This document shows positions 43,664 to 51,082 of a DNA stretch of 58,275 nucleotides, in pieces. The stretch spans positions 1-58,275 of the forward strand of contig NZ_SSMQ01000079.1 in the NCBI RefSeq assembly GCF_005144585.1, written 5' to 3'. The notes beneath the pieces were generated by a model. The model worked only from the letters and a program-made list of their open reading frames with translations, was not told where the DNA came from and did no database searches. How positions within the stretch are numbered: position 1 is the first letter of the stretch; every line of letters starts with the position of its first letter. Source of the DNA: Polyangium fumosum (lineage in GTDB: Bacteria; Myxococcota_A; Polyangia; Polyangiales; Polyangiaceae). The translations under genes were made by a program, and so were the position numbers.

Positions 43664-43756
43664 CTCCAAGCTTTGCCGAGTTCTTCCCTTTCCTCCCTGG
43701 ATGATCGGACACTTGCGCGTCGGGTGGCCACGCGCCGCTCGCCCCGGAGCTTCCTC

Positions 43757-45328
43757 ATGCATGAACTGCTCTCCCGGCTCGGCCTCGCGCGCGACGAGAA
43801 CCTCGGCGGTTTCGACGGCGAGCACTGGCTCGGCACAGGCACGCCCCTCGACGTGATCACCCCGATCGACGGCGCGCGTATCGCCTCCGTGCGCCCGATC
43901 CGCCGCGCCGAGTACGAGCACATCGTGGCGCGAGCCGAGGCCGCCTTCCGGACGTGGCGCGAGGTGCCGGCCCCGAAGCGCGGCGAGGTCGTGCGCAGGC
44001 TCGGCGACGCCCTGCGCGCCCACAAGAAGGACCTCGGCGCCCTCGTCACCCTGGAGATGGGCAAGATCACGGCCGAGGGCGAGGGCGAAGTGCAGGAGAT
44101 GATCGACGTCTGCGATTTCGCCTGTGGCCTCTCGCGCCAGCTCCACGGCCTCACCATGCACAGCGAGCGGCCGCGCCATCGCATGTACGAGCAATGGCAC
44201 CCGCTCGGCGTCATCGGCGTGATCACCGCCTTCAATTTCCCGGTGGCCGTGTGGAGCTGGAATGCGGCGATCGCGGCCGTCTGCGGCGACACGACGGTCT
44301 GGAAGCCCTCGCCGAAGACCCCGCTCACGGCCATCGCCACCACGCACCTCGCGGCGCGGGTTTGCCGCGAGAGCGGCGTCGATCCGGCCGTCTTCTCGCT
44401 CGCGTTCGGCAGCGTCGAGGACGTCGGAGAGCCCATGCTCGCCGATCCGCGCTTCCCGCTCGTCTCGGCCACGGGCAGCACCCGCATGGGCCGGCGCGCC
44501 GCAGAGGTCGTCGGCCGGCGCCTCGGGCGCACCTTGCTGGAGCTCGGCGGCAACAATGCCGTGATCGTCACGAGTCACGCCGACCTCGACCTCGCCACGC
44601 GGGCGATCCTGTTCGGCGCGGTCGGCACGGCCGGGCAACGTTGCACTTCGACCCGTCGCATCCTCGTCCACCGCTCGGTGCGGGACGAGCTCGTCAAGCG
44701 CCTCGTCCGGGCCTATGCCACGGTCCGGATCGGCGATCCGCGCGCGGCCGGCACGCTCATGGGGCCCCTCGTCAGCCATGACGCCGTCGCCGCCGTGCAA
44801 TCGGCCCTCGCGCGGCTGAAGGAGGAGGGCGGCGAGGTGCTCTACGGCGGCGCGCCGCTCGACGGCCCCGCGTTCCCCGGCGGTCATTACGTCGAGCCGT
44901 GCATCGCCGCGGCGAAACATGAGTATCGCATCGTGCAGGAGGAGACGTTCGCGCCGATCCTCTACGTCATCGACTACGGCGGCACCTCGCGGCCGCGGGA
45001 TCACGTTACGCTCCTCGGCGAGATGCGCGAGGCGATCGCGCTCCACAACGCCGTCCCCCAGGGCCTCTCGGGCTCGATTTTCACGCACCACCTCGTCGAG
45101 GCCGAGGCCTTCCTCGCCCACACCGGCAGCGATTGCGGGATCGCGAACGTCAACATCGGCACGAGCGGCGCGGAGATCGGCGGCGCGTTCGGCGGCGAGA
45201 AAGACACGGGTGGCGGACGCGAGAGCGGCTCCGACGCGTGGAAATCCTACATGCGACGGCAGACGAACACCCTCAACTGGGGCATGGACCTGCCCCTGTC
45301 GCAGGGCATCACCTTCGGAGAGCCCTGA
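43757..45328 (+). CDS. Aldehyde dehydrogenase, ALDH7-like (L-piperidine-6-carboxylate/aminoadipate-semialdehyde type)
   Basis: Protein of 523 aa. Conserved ALDH active site: general base Glu in LELGGNNA (about 261) and nucleophile Cys in GTAGQRCTST (about 296), with the NAD loop ITAFNFPVAVW. The end FGGEKDTGGGRESGSDAWK, then the NTLNW close, is the distinctive ALDH7/AmaB mark, pointing to oxidation of the aminoadipate semialdehyde/piperidine-6-carboxylate pair in lysine breakdown (inference from family). ATG 43757 has GGAG upstream. The propeller gene starts 2 bp after its stop, so the two are cotranscribed. Confidence 0.93.
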   Translation: MHELLSRLGLARDENLGGFDGEHWLGTGTPLDVITPIDGARIASVRPIRRAEYEHIVARAEAAFRTWREVPAPKRGEVVRRLGDALRAHKKDLGALVTLEMGKITAEGEGEVQEMIDVCDFACGLSRQLHGLTMHSERPRHRMYEQWHPLGVIGVITAFNFPVAVWSWNAAIAAVCGDTTVWKPSPKTPLTAIATTHLAARVCRESGVDPAVFSLAFGSVEDVGEPMLADPRFPLVSATGSTRMGRRAAEVVGRRLGRTLLELGGNNAVIVTSHADLDLATRAILFGAVGTAGQRCTSTRRILVHRSVRDELVKRLVRAYATVRIGDPRAAGTLMGPLVSHDAVAAVQSALARLKEEGGEVLYGGAPLDGPAFPGGHYVEPCIAAAKHEYRIVQEETFAPILYVIDYGGTSRPRDHVTLLGEMREAIALHNAVPQGLSGSIFTHHLVEAEAFLAHTGSDCGIANVNIGTSGAEIGGAFGGEKDTGGGRESGSDAWKSYMRRQTNTLNWGMDLPLSQGITFGEP

Positions 45329-45330
45329 GC

Positions 45331-46674
45331 ATGCCCCGCTTGCCCCTCACCGAGCCCGAACTGCTCTTTTCGAGCCAGGCCCCGCGTTCCTGGTCGGGGT
45401 TTCTGGAACGGCCCGTCATCGCCGAGCAGGGCTTGCTGCTCGCGGGCGACGACGCCTCCGTCGTCGGCGTGGACGGCGCCACCGGGCGCGCGATTTACAC
45501 GCTCCACGTGCCGCTCGAAGCCACCGACGCCTACGCGGGCCTGCCCATGCCGTGGAACGACGGCCGCGCGCTCGTGCCGGTCTACCAGAAGGACGCCTCG
45601 CTCAAGGTCTACGACGTCAGCCCCGCGGGGGCGATCGGCCTCGTCGATGCGCCCGGCGCCGAGGAGGAGGCGCGCGGCAACGACATGCGCATCTTCGGGA
45701 GCGACGGGAGCTGCAAGCTCTTCCTGATGCCCCTCGCCCGCGCGTCCGATGACCATTACCTCGTTTCCTGGCTCTACCGCCAGGTCCGGTTTTACCGGAC
45801 CGAATGCCGCTCCTTCGCGCGAGGCCTTCGCTGGGGCAGCGAGGAGGCCATGCTCGCCACCACCTCGAACGTCGTGCTCGGCGTGACCGTGCCCGTGCGC
45901 GGGACCGACGATCGGGGGACGCTCGTGGCCCGGTCGATCGAGGACGGCCAGGTCCTCTGGTCGCTCGGCGCGCGCAGCCGCACCGTCGCCGGGGCCGGCG
46001 CGGGCATGTTCTTCGTCCTCGATCGCTCGGCCCGCGTGGCCGAGGACGCCGCGCGCAAGATCGCTCGCGACGAGGAGCTGCTCGAAGCGCTCGCCGAGGA
46101 GCCCGCGCTCATGGGCGAGGCCCTCGACTCGCTCCTGCGCAGCCTGCTCGCGCAGCGCCCCGTCCGCGCGCCCTCGCGGATCGTCGCGCTCGACGCCGCG
46201 ACGGGGATCGTACGCTGGGAGGCGCAGGTGCCCGGGGACGTCGTCTCGATTGCGGGGCCGGGCGGGGGCATGCTCGCGGTCGTGGGCGTCGCGGGTACGG
46301 CCGCGCATCTGCATCGGTTCGACGCCGAGACGGGCGCGGCGCGGGGCGCCTCGTCGCTCGGCGCGGGCTGGCCCGGCTCGCCCTTCGATCCCTGGAGCGG
46401 GCGCCTCTCGTTCGAGCTCTGGTCGACCGAAATGCCGGCGATCGTCGCGGTGGACGAGCATGCCATTGCCTGGTCGAGCCCCGAGGCGCTTTTCGTCGAG
46501 CGCCTCGAAGAGCCGTTCACCCGGCTCTGGCGCTGGACCTTGCCGGCCCCGTGCCGCGCCTTCCGCCCGCGGGTCCTCGACCGTGTCCTCAACGAGCCGT
46601 CCATCAGCGTCGGCGACGGGCGCATCTACCTGCGCGACGGCTGGAGCCTCTGGGGCATCGGCGAGCGCCGGTAG
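45331..46674 (+). CDS. PQQ-like beta-propeller protein
   Basis: Protein of 447 aa without a signal peptide. It shows blade-like repeats with the PQQ-type A(L/I)xxxTGxxxW pattern: VVGVDGATGRAIYTLHV, RSIEDGQVLWSLGAR, VALDAATGIVRWEAQV, LHRFDAETGAARG. A cytosolic location is unusual for PQQ propellers, so PQQ binding is not implied. Two bases separate it from the ALDH stop, so it is probably in the same transcript; what it contributes to the dehydrogenase is unknown. Confidence 0.75.
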   Translation: MPRLPLTEPELLFSSQAPRSWSGFLERPVIAEQGLLLAGDDASVVGVDGATGRAIYTLHVPLEATDAYAGLPMPWNDGRALVPVYQKDASLKVYDVSPAGAIGLVDAPGAEEEARGNDMRIFGSDGSCKLFLMPLARASDDHYLVSWLYRQVRFYRTECRSFARGLRWGSEEAMLATTSNVVLGVTVPVRGTDDRGTLVARSIEDGQVLWSLGARSRTVAGAGAGMFFVLDRSARVAEDAARKIARDEELLEALAEEPALMGEALDSLLRSLLAQRPVRAPSRIVALDAATGIVRWEAQVPGDVVSIAGPGGGMLAVVGVAGTAAHLHRFDAETGAARGASSLGAGWPGSPFDPWSGRLSFELWSTEMPAIVAVDEHAIAWSSPEALFVERLEEPFTRLWRWTLPAPCRAFRPRVLDRVLNEPSISVGDGRIYLRDGWSLWGIGERR

Positions 46675-46839
46675 CGCTGCCGACGTTCTTGTGCGATTCC
46701 CGAGGCGCGTGGCGCGCCGGAGGCCGGAAAGTCCGCCAATGCTCCCATTTATCCGCGGGCAAACGCTCGTTCCAGCTTGATCGGGCTGCACGCTCGAATC
46801 ACGTTCGGTTTCATCCGGGGGGGAACTTCAACCGGGTGG

Positions 46840-48273
46840 ATGAAACAAATGATTGCACGCCGTGAATGGTCTTACTTCGTCGTCATGGCCCTCGCCGCCA
46901 TGACCCATGGTTGTCAGGGAGAAATGGGCGAGACCGGCCTCGACGACGCGGCGGACTCCACCGCGTCCGAGGCCGAAGCGCCGGCCGATTCCGAGGACGC
47001 CGAGCCCGCCGAGGTGACGGACGAGGCAGCCCTCACCGCCGCGGGGAGCCTGCGCGACATGCCGGGCTCCGCGAGGGCCGGCAGCGAGGGCCTCGAACCG
47101 GACGATGCCCGTATGACGGCCAAGGACGCGCCGCTCGGCGTCACGGGCAACCTCTCCATCACCAAGGGCGATGAAGACTGGTACCGTGTCGTCGTGCCTG
47201 CACACACCATCGCGCGGGTCGGCATCGAGATGAAGCACGCCGCGGGGGACCTGGATCTCGTGGCGTATGATGCGCAGGGACGCCTGCTCGGCTCCCGCAA
47301 CGGCGCCGAGTATCCCTACACGTTCCGCGGCCAGGAGACGAACTCCGAATATTATGGCTTTTATTCCGAGGACGGCGGCGCGGTGTATTACGTCCGTGTC
47401 CTCGGCCATGCGGGCGCGACGAACACGTACAGCCTGCGTCTCAAGCACTATGCTTACAAGGACAGCCAGACCTGCACGGGCGCCGGGTTTTCCCTCGCCG
47501 ATTGCGATGGACGCGGCAGCAGCGGCAGCGGCCTGATCCCGTTCCCGTTCGCGGATCCTTCCGATTCGGTCGTCGGGGACGGCTACAACTTCGCCTCGTA
47601 CTCCAATTATCGCTTTGCCCGGCGCGAGCTCGTCATGCTCGTGCGTCACGCCCTCGCCGAGACGCGCAAGGCCTTCCCGGGCACGAAGCCTCTCTCGCTC
47701 ATCGACATCTGCCAGATGGACGGCGTCACGCCCGGCTACGACGTCGGCGACCCGCGCCATCCGCAGAGCACGCATGATCAGGGCGGCAACATCGACATCT
47801 CGTACTTCCAGACCGACGGGGCGAACGACGCCGAGATCGTGTGCAACGACGGCGCGAGCCACGCCGACGGCTATTGCACGGCCGGCGCGGCGAAGACCCA
47901 CATCGTCGATCTGCCGCGCCAGGCCTTCTTCATGGCCAAGCTCTTCGCTTCACCGCGCACGCGCGTGATCGGCACGGACACCGTCCTCGCGCCCCTGCTC
48001 CAGTCCACCGCGAAATCGCTCGCGGCGCTGCCCGCCGGGGATCGTAGGAAGATCAGCCAAGCCGAACTGAGCGCATTCTCGAGCCGGCTCGCGTATGGCT
48101 CGGGCTGGCCCTATCACCACCACCACATTCACCTCAGCCTGGAATGGCGGTCCCAGGGGAATGCGCGTGGGGGTGAGGTCTCGCCGCTCGTGGCGCCCGC
48201 GCCGTTCCACACGATGCAGGCGCCCGGCGAGGCCGTCGATTCGCTCGACATGGCCTGGCCGCCGCGCCCCTGA
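46840..48273 (+). CDS. Lipoprotein with pre-peptidase (PPC) domain and MepA/M74-like metalloendopeptidase domain
   Basis: Protein of 477 aa. Signal peptide with lipobox MTHGC (Cys25), an acidic linker, then a PPC-like beta domain (residues about 110-200, ITKGDEDWYRVVVPAHTIARVGIEM). The C-terminal half has metal-site motifs of LAS/MepA peptidases: HDQGGNID (His312, Asp319) and the HHHHIHL block with HxH at 429-431. Murein endopeptidase or D-alanyl-D-alanine-cleaving activity at the cell envelope is inferred. A strong hairpin follows the stop. Confidence 0.82.
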   Translation: MKQMIARREWSYFVVMALAAMTHGCQGEMGETGLDDAADSTASEAEAPADSEDAEPAEVTDEAALTAAGSLRDMPGSARAGSEGLEPDDARMTAKDAPLGVTGNLSITKGDEDWYRVVVPAHTIARVGIEMKHAAGDLDLVAYDAQGRLLGSRNGAEYPYTFRGQETNSEYYGFYSEDGGAVYYVRVLGHAGATNTYSLRLKHYAYKDSQTCTGAGFSLADCDGRGSSGSGLIPFPFADPSDSVVGDGYNFASYSNYRFARRELVMLVRHALAETRKAFPGTKPLSLIDICQMDGVTPGYDVGDPRHPQSTHDQGGNIDISYFQTDGANDAEIVCNDGASHADGYCTAGAAKTHIVDLPRQAFFMAKLFASPRTRVIGTDTVLAPLLQSTAKSLAALPAGDRRKISQAELSAFSSRLAYGSGWPYHHHHIHLSLEWRSQGNARGGEVSPLVAPAPFHTMQAPGEAVDSLDMAWPPRP

Positions 48274-48285
48274 GGTGCGCCGGGT

Positions 48286-48324
48286 CGCAGAGGCGCGGGC
48301 TTTTCTTTCGCCCGCGCCTCTGCG
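48286..48324 (+). terminator. Perfect 15-bp hairpin, probable terminator
   Basis: CGCAGAGGCGCGGGC (48286-48300) and GCCCGCGCCTCTGCG (48310-48324) pair perfectly around a TTTTCTTTC loop. It lies 13 bp after the peptidase-like stop and ends 11 bp before the next start, so it could terminate the upstream transcript or act in the leader of the next gene. Confidence 0.65.
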
Positions 48325-48335
48325 ATTCTCCATTC

Positions 48336-48830
48336 ATGACGGATGCCCCCACGCCCCTCACCGAGGAGGAGCGCGCCCTCGTCGCGACGCAGCTCGCGAG
48401 CCGCCGCTCCGTGGCGAACCGCTTCGCGATCATCGCCGCGATTCCGAGCACCCTTTTCGTCCTGAAGGTCGTCCTCGACGGCATGGGGCGCGGCTCGAAG
48501 GGCGCCGCCCTCTTCGGCCTCGCGATCGCCTTCGTGATCGTGGTCGGCCTGCTCGTCTGGACCTTCGGCTACCGCCTCGTCTCCCTGATCGCCGCGGACC
48601 TCGCCGCGGGCGAAAAACGGCGGATCACGGGCAAGATCGAGCGCATCACGAGCGAAGGCAATGCGTACGGCGAGACCATCACGTACGTGACAGTCGGTGG
48701 CGAGCGGTTCGTGACGCGTGGCCGTTTTTTCGATCGCTGCCGCGGAGGCGAGCCCGTCACGCTGGACATCCTGCCCCGCTCGCGTGTGGCCCTCGCGGGG
48801 CGTGTGCTCGAAGCCGAGGAGACGCGCTGA
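48336..48830 (+). CDS. Small membrane protein with two transmembrane segments
   Basis: Protein of 164 aa. A cytoplasmic N-terminal region (about 1-25) is followed by two hydrophobic helices (NRFAIIAAIPSTLFVLKVVL and AALFGLAIAFVIVVGLLVW). A soluble C-terminal beta-rich domain (about 85-160, KIERITSEGNAYGETITYVTVGGERF) follows, reminiscent of the DUF3592-like beta domain. No family is firmly recognised. It reads towards the duplicated terminator region. Confidence 0.65.
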   Translation: MTDAPTPLTEEERALVATQLASRRSVANRFAIIAAIPSTLFVLKVVLDGMGRGSKGAALFGLAIAFVIVVGLLVWTFGYRLVSLIAADLAAGEKRRITGKIERITSEGNAYGETITYVTVGGERFVTRGRFFDRCRGGEPVTLDILPRSRVALAGRVLEAEETR

Positions 48831-48990
48831 TTCAGGGGTTCCCGGGGTCGTCGTCGCCGAGCGCGCGCCCCAGCCGAGGCTCGGCTCGCTGCGCCCGAGG
48901 TCCTTCACGGAGCGTCGTTTCCCCAGACAACCTGCGTCCAACGCAATGCGCGACAGCGTGTCGTGTGGCGTACGATCTTGACGCGAAGGC

Positions 48991-49101
48991 AAAAAAAGAG
49001 CGCCTACTCGACGGCGGGGGGGGGGACCGGAGCAGGCGCTCGCGTAGAGATAGAGCAACCTCCGGGCCAGGCACTTCCTGACCTGAATTCGAGGGGTTGG
49101 C
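48991..49101 (-). repeat. Duplicated element copy 1 (intrinsic terminator unit)
   Basis: This 111-bp unit is nearly identical to 49326-49438. On the minus strand it reads as a hairpin (GAGCGCCT...AGGCGCTC with inner CTC/GAG and CGG/CCG pairs around a C10 run) followed by seven T residues. This is a classical Rho-independent terminator facing the PPK2 transcript. The other 60 bp of the unit (containing CTGACCTGAATTCGA) are also repeated, so more than the terminator was duplicated. Confidence 0.8.
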
Positions 49102-49259
49102 CCAGCTCGACCCTCCCGGCCCTTCACCCCTGCAACCACGCGCCGACAACCATGCAGGACCGGAGCGGCCTCCGGGCGCACGCGAGGCGGTCGCGGGGGC
49201 GCGGCCCGACCCGCGCATCGGGTGGATCGTGCAGATGGGCGGCTGCGGCGCGGACGGAT

Positions 49260-49296
49260 GCGCGCGTGGACGGCGGATGAACACGTCCACGCGCGC
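49260..49296. repeat. Perfect 13-bp inverted repeat
   Basis: GCGCGCGTGGACG (49260-49272) and CGTCCACGCGCGC (49284-49296) with an 11-base loop, lying between the two copies of the duplicated terminator element. Can form a very stable RNA hairpin or serve as a protein-binding dyad. Confidence 0.6.
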
Positions 49297-49325
49297 ACGC
49301 TGCGGCGTCTCGGCTTGCAGCGGAC

Positions 49326-49438
49326 AAAAAGAAAGAGCGCCTACTCGACGGCGGGGGGGGGGACCGGAGCAGGCGCTCGCGTAGAGATAGAGCAAGCCCT
49401 GGGCCAGGCATCTCCTGACCTGAATTCGAAGGGTTGGC
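49326..49438 (-). repeat. Duplicated element copy 2 (intrinsic terminator unit)
   Basis: Second copy of the 48991-49101 element, about 10 percent different outside the stem, with the same 10-G run and the same hairpin. It is the first terminator met by the minus-strand PPK2 transcript (gene end 49528). No gene is supported anywhere in 48831-49527; the reading frames there are created by the repeats. Confidence 0.8.
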
Positions 49439-49527
49439 GATCAGGCGGCCCCCGCGGCATCGCATCGGTGAAAATCACGACGACGAACCTGCAGGGCATG
49501 TAGGTGCGGCACCCTACGAATACCGGC

Positions 49528-50541
49528 TCAGTCGACCTTGGGCGCTGCGCGGTGGAAGCGCATCACGACGTTGGGGTCGGGGACGAGCGAGACGCCCGCG
49601 TTCTGCTTGCCTGGGTACTCGAGGATCGACAGGACGTACCGGATGCTCTCGAGCCGCGCCTTCCGCTTGTTGTTGGCCTGCACGATCATCCACGGGCTGA
49701 AGCTCGTGTGCGTCCGGCCAAACATGATCTCCTTGTACCGCGTGTAGCTGTCCCACAACGCCTCGGCTTTGCCGTCGAGGGGCGAGAGCTTCCATTGTTT
49801 GAGCGGGTTCTTGCGCCGCGCCTCGATCCGCGCGCTCTGGATGCCCTTCGAGATCGAGAACCAGAACTTCACGAGCACCACGCCGTCCTCGACGAGCATG
49901 TGCTCGAACTCCGGCACCTGGCGCATGAAGCGCTCGTATTGCTCCTGCGTGCAGAACCCGTTGACGGGCTCGACGACGGCGCGGTTGTACCAGCTCCGGT
50001 CGAAGAACACGATCTCCCCGCGGTTCGGGAGCTGGCGCATGTACCGCTGGAAATACCATTGCCCCGTCTCCTCGTCCGACGGCTTGGGCAGCGCCACCAC
50101 GCGCATCGCCCGCGGGTTCAGGTACTCCGTGAAGCGCCGGATCGAGCCGCCTTTGCCCGCCGCGTCGCGCCCCTCGAACAGGATCGCGACCCGCCGGCCC
50201 TCCTCCTGCACCCAGCGCTGCATCTTCACGAGCTCGACCTGAAGCTTCTCCAGCTCGTTCTCGTAATCGATGGCTGCCTTGATGCGCCGGACGTCCACGC
50301 TCTTCGAACGCAAGAGCTGGATGAACTCGCGCGACGCGTGCAGGTCGGAGAGCTCTTCGAGCGAAAGGATGGACTCCGGCAGGGTCGCGGCCGGCAGGTC
50401 GCAGAGCGCCTGCACCACGGGCTCGATTTCGCACGACACCCCGGGCGGATGAATCCGCGCGCCTTCTTGCTGCCCGCGTGTCCCTCGGACGCCCCCATTG
50501 CCCTCGTCCAGCCTGGCCCCCTTGCTCGGTCCTAGCGACAT
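49528..50541 (-). CDS. ppk2: Polyphosphate kinase 2 (PPK2 family)
   Basis: Protein of 337 aa. The PPK2 Walker A is FEGRDAAGKGGSIRRF, the Walker B region is GEIVFFDRSWYNRA (with the lid RSWYNR pattern), and the end with FGRTHTSFSPWMIVQANNK is typical of the family. It transfers phosphate between polyphosphate and nucleotides; class (ADP versus AMP phosphorylation) cannot be set from this alone. The N-terminal 60 residues are extra. ATG 50541 has GAGG upstream. Transcript should stop at the duplicated terminator element. Confidence 0.93.
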   Translation of the reverse strand: MSLGPSKGARLDEGNGGVRGTRGQQEGARIHPPGVSCEIEPVVQALCDLPAATLPESILSLEELSDLHASREFIQLLRSKSVDVRRIKAAIDYENELEKLQVELVKMQRWVQEEGRRVAILFEGRDAAGKGGSIRRFTEYLNPRAMRVVALPKPSDEETGQWYFQRYMRQLPNRGEIVFFDRSWYNRAVVEPVNGFCTQEQYERFMRQVPEFEHMLVEDGVVLVKFWFSISKGIQSARIEARRKNPLKQWKLSPLDGKAEALWDSYTRYKEIMFGRTHTSFSPWMIVQANNKRKARLESIRYVLSILEYPGKQNAGVSLVPDPNVVMRFHRAAPKVD

Positions 50542-50594
50542 GCGTACCTCGCCCCGCCTTGGTGGTCGTGGTGGCAAATGCTACCCATCGAAAG

Positions 50595-50981
50595 GTGAGC
50601 TGGCGCGTCGTGTTGTTCAATTTCGACGGTCACCCGCCGCCCGACGAGCTCGTGCAGGGCTTTCGGGCCCGGCCCATGGGGTCGCCTGCATACGTGCGGG
50701 CGTCGATCTCGTCCTTGCTTTGCGACGTCGACTGGTCCGATCCGTCCAGGGCTACCTTCGACGAAGGCGAATACACGATGTGGCTCGCTTTGTCCGGCGG
50801 CGACGTCGTGGATCGCGTCGAGGTCGAGGTCGCCGGCGGCGGCAACCCCGTGCCCGTGCTCTCGCACCTTTGCCAGGTCAACGGCTGGTTCGCATACGAC
50901 GTCGGCGAGCGCGTGTTTCTCGATCCGGATGCGCCACGCGCGAGCGGCTGGGATGCGCGCCAGCGGCTGCCAAAGCACTGA
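50595..50981 (+). CDS. Small hypothetical protein, function unknown
   Basis: Protein of 128 aa if the GTG at 50595 is used; the upstream extension has no support and the ribosome-binding site is weak, so the start is uncertain. Compact alpha/beta pattern (VSWRVVLFNFDGHPPPDELVQGF, then EVEVAGGGNPVPVLSHLCQVNGWFAYD, then a C-terminal VGERVFLDPDAP). Resembles small immunity-type or stand-alone proteins in overall look only. Overlaps nothing on either strand. Confidence 0.5.
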   Translation: MSWRVVLFNFDGHPPPDELVQGFRARPMGSPAYVRASISSLLCDVDWSDPSRATFDEGEYTMWLALSGGDVVDRVEVEVAGGGNPVPVLSHLCQVNGWFAYDVGERVFLDPDAPRASGWDARQRLPKH

Positions 50982-51082
50982 CGCGTTCGTTTGCTGGAAC
51001 CCCGCGCTGCGGAAAGGGAGCGCTGCGGTCACGCGTCCGCTTGACGCCGCGTCGAAATGCAATGACCCTGGAGGCGGCCGCC

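Noticed and set aside
49124-49465. Minus-strand ORFs inside the duplicated element region
   Set aside because: They run through the terminator hairpins and share sequence only because the unit is duplicated.
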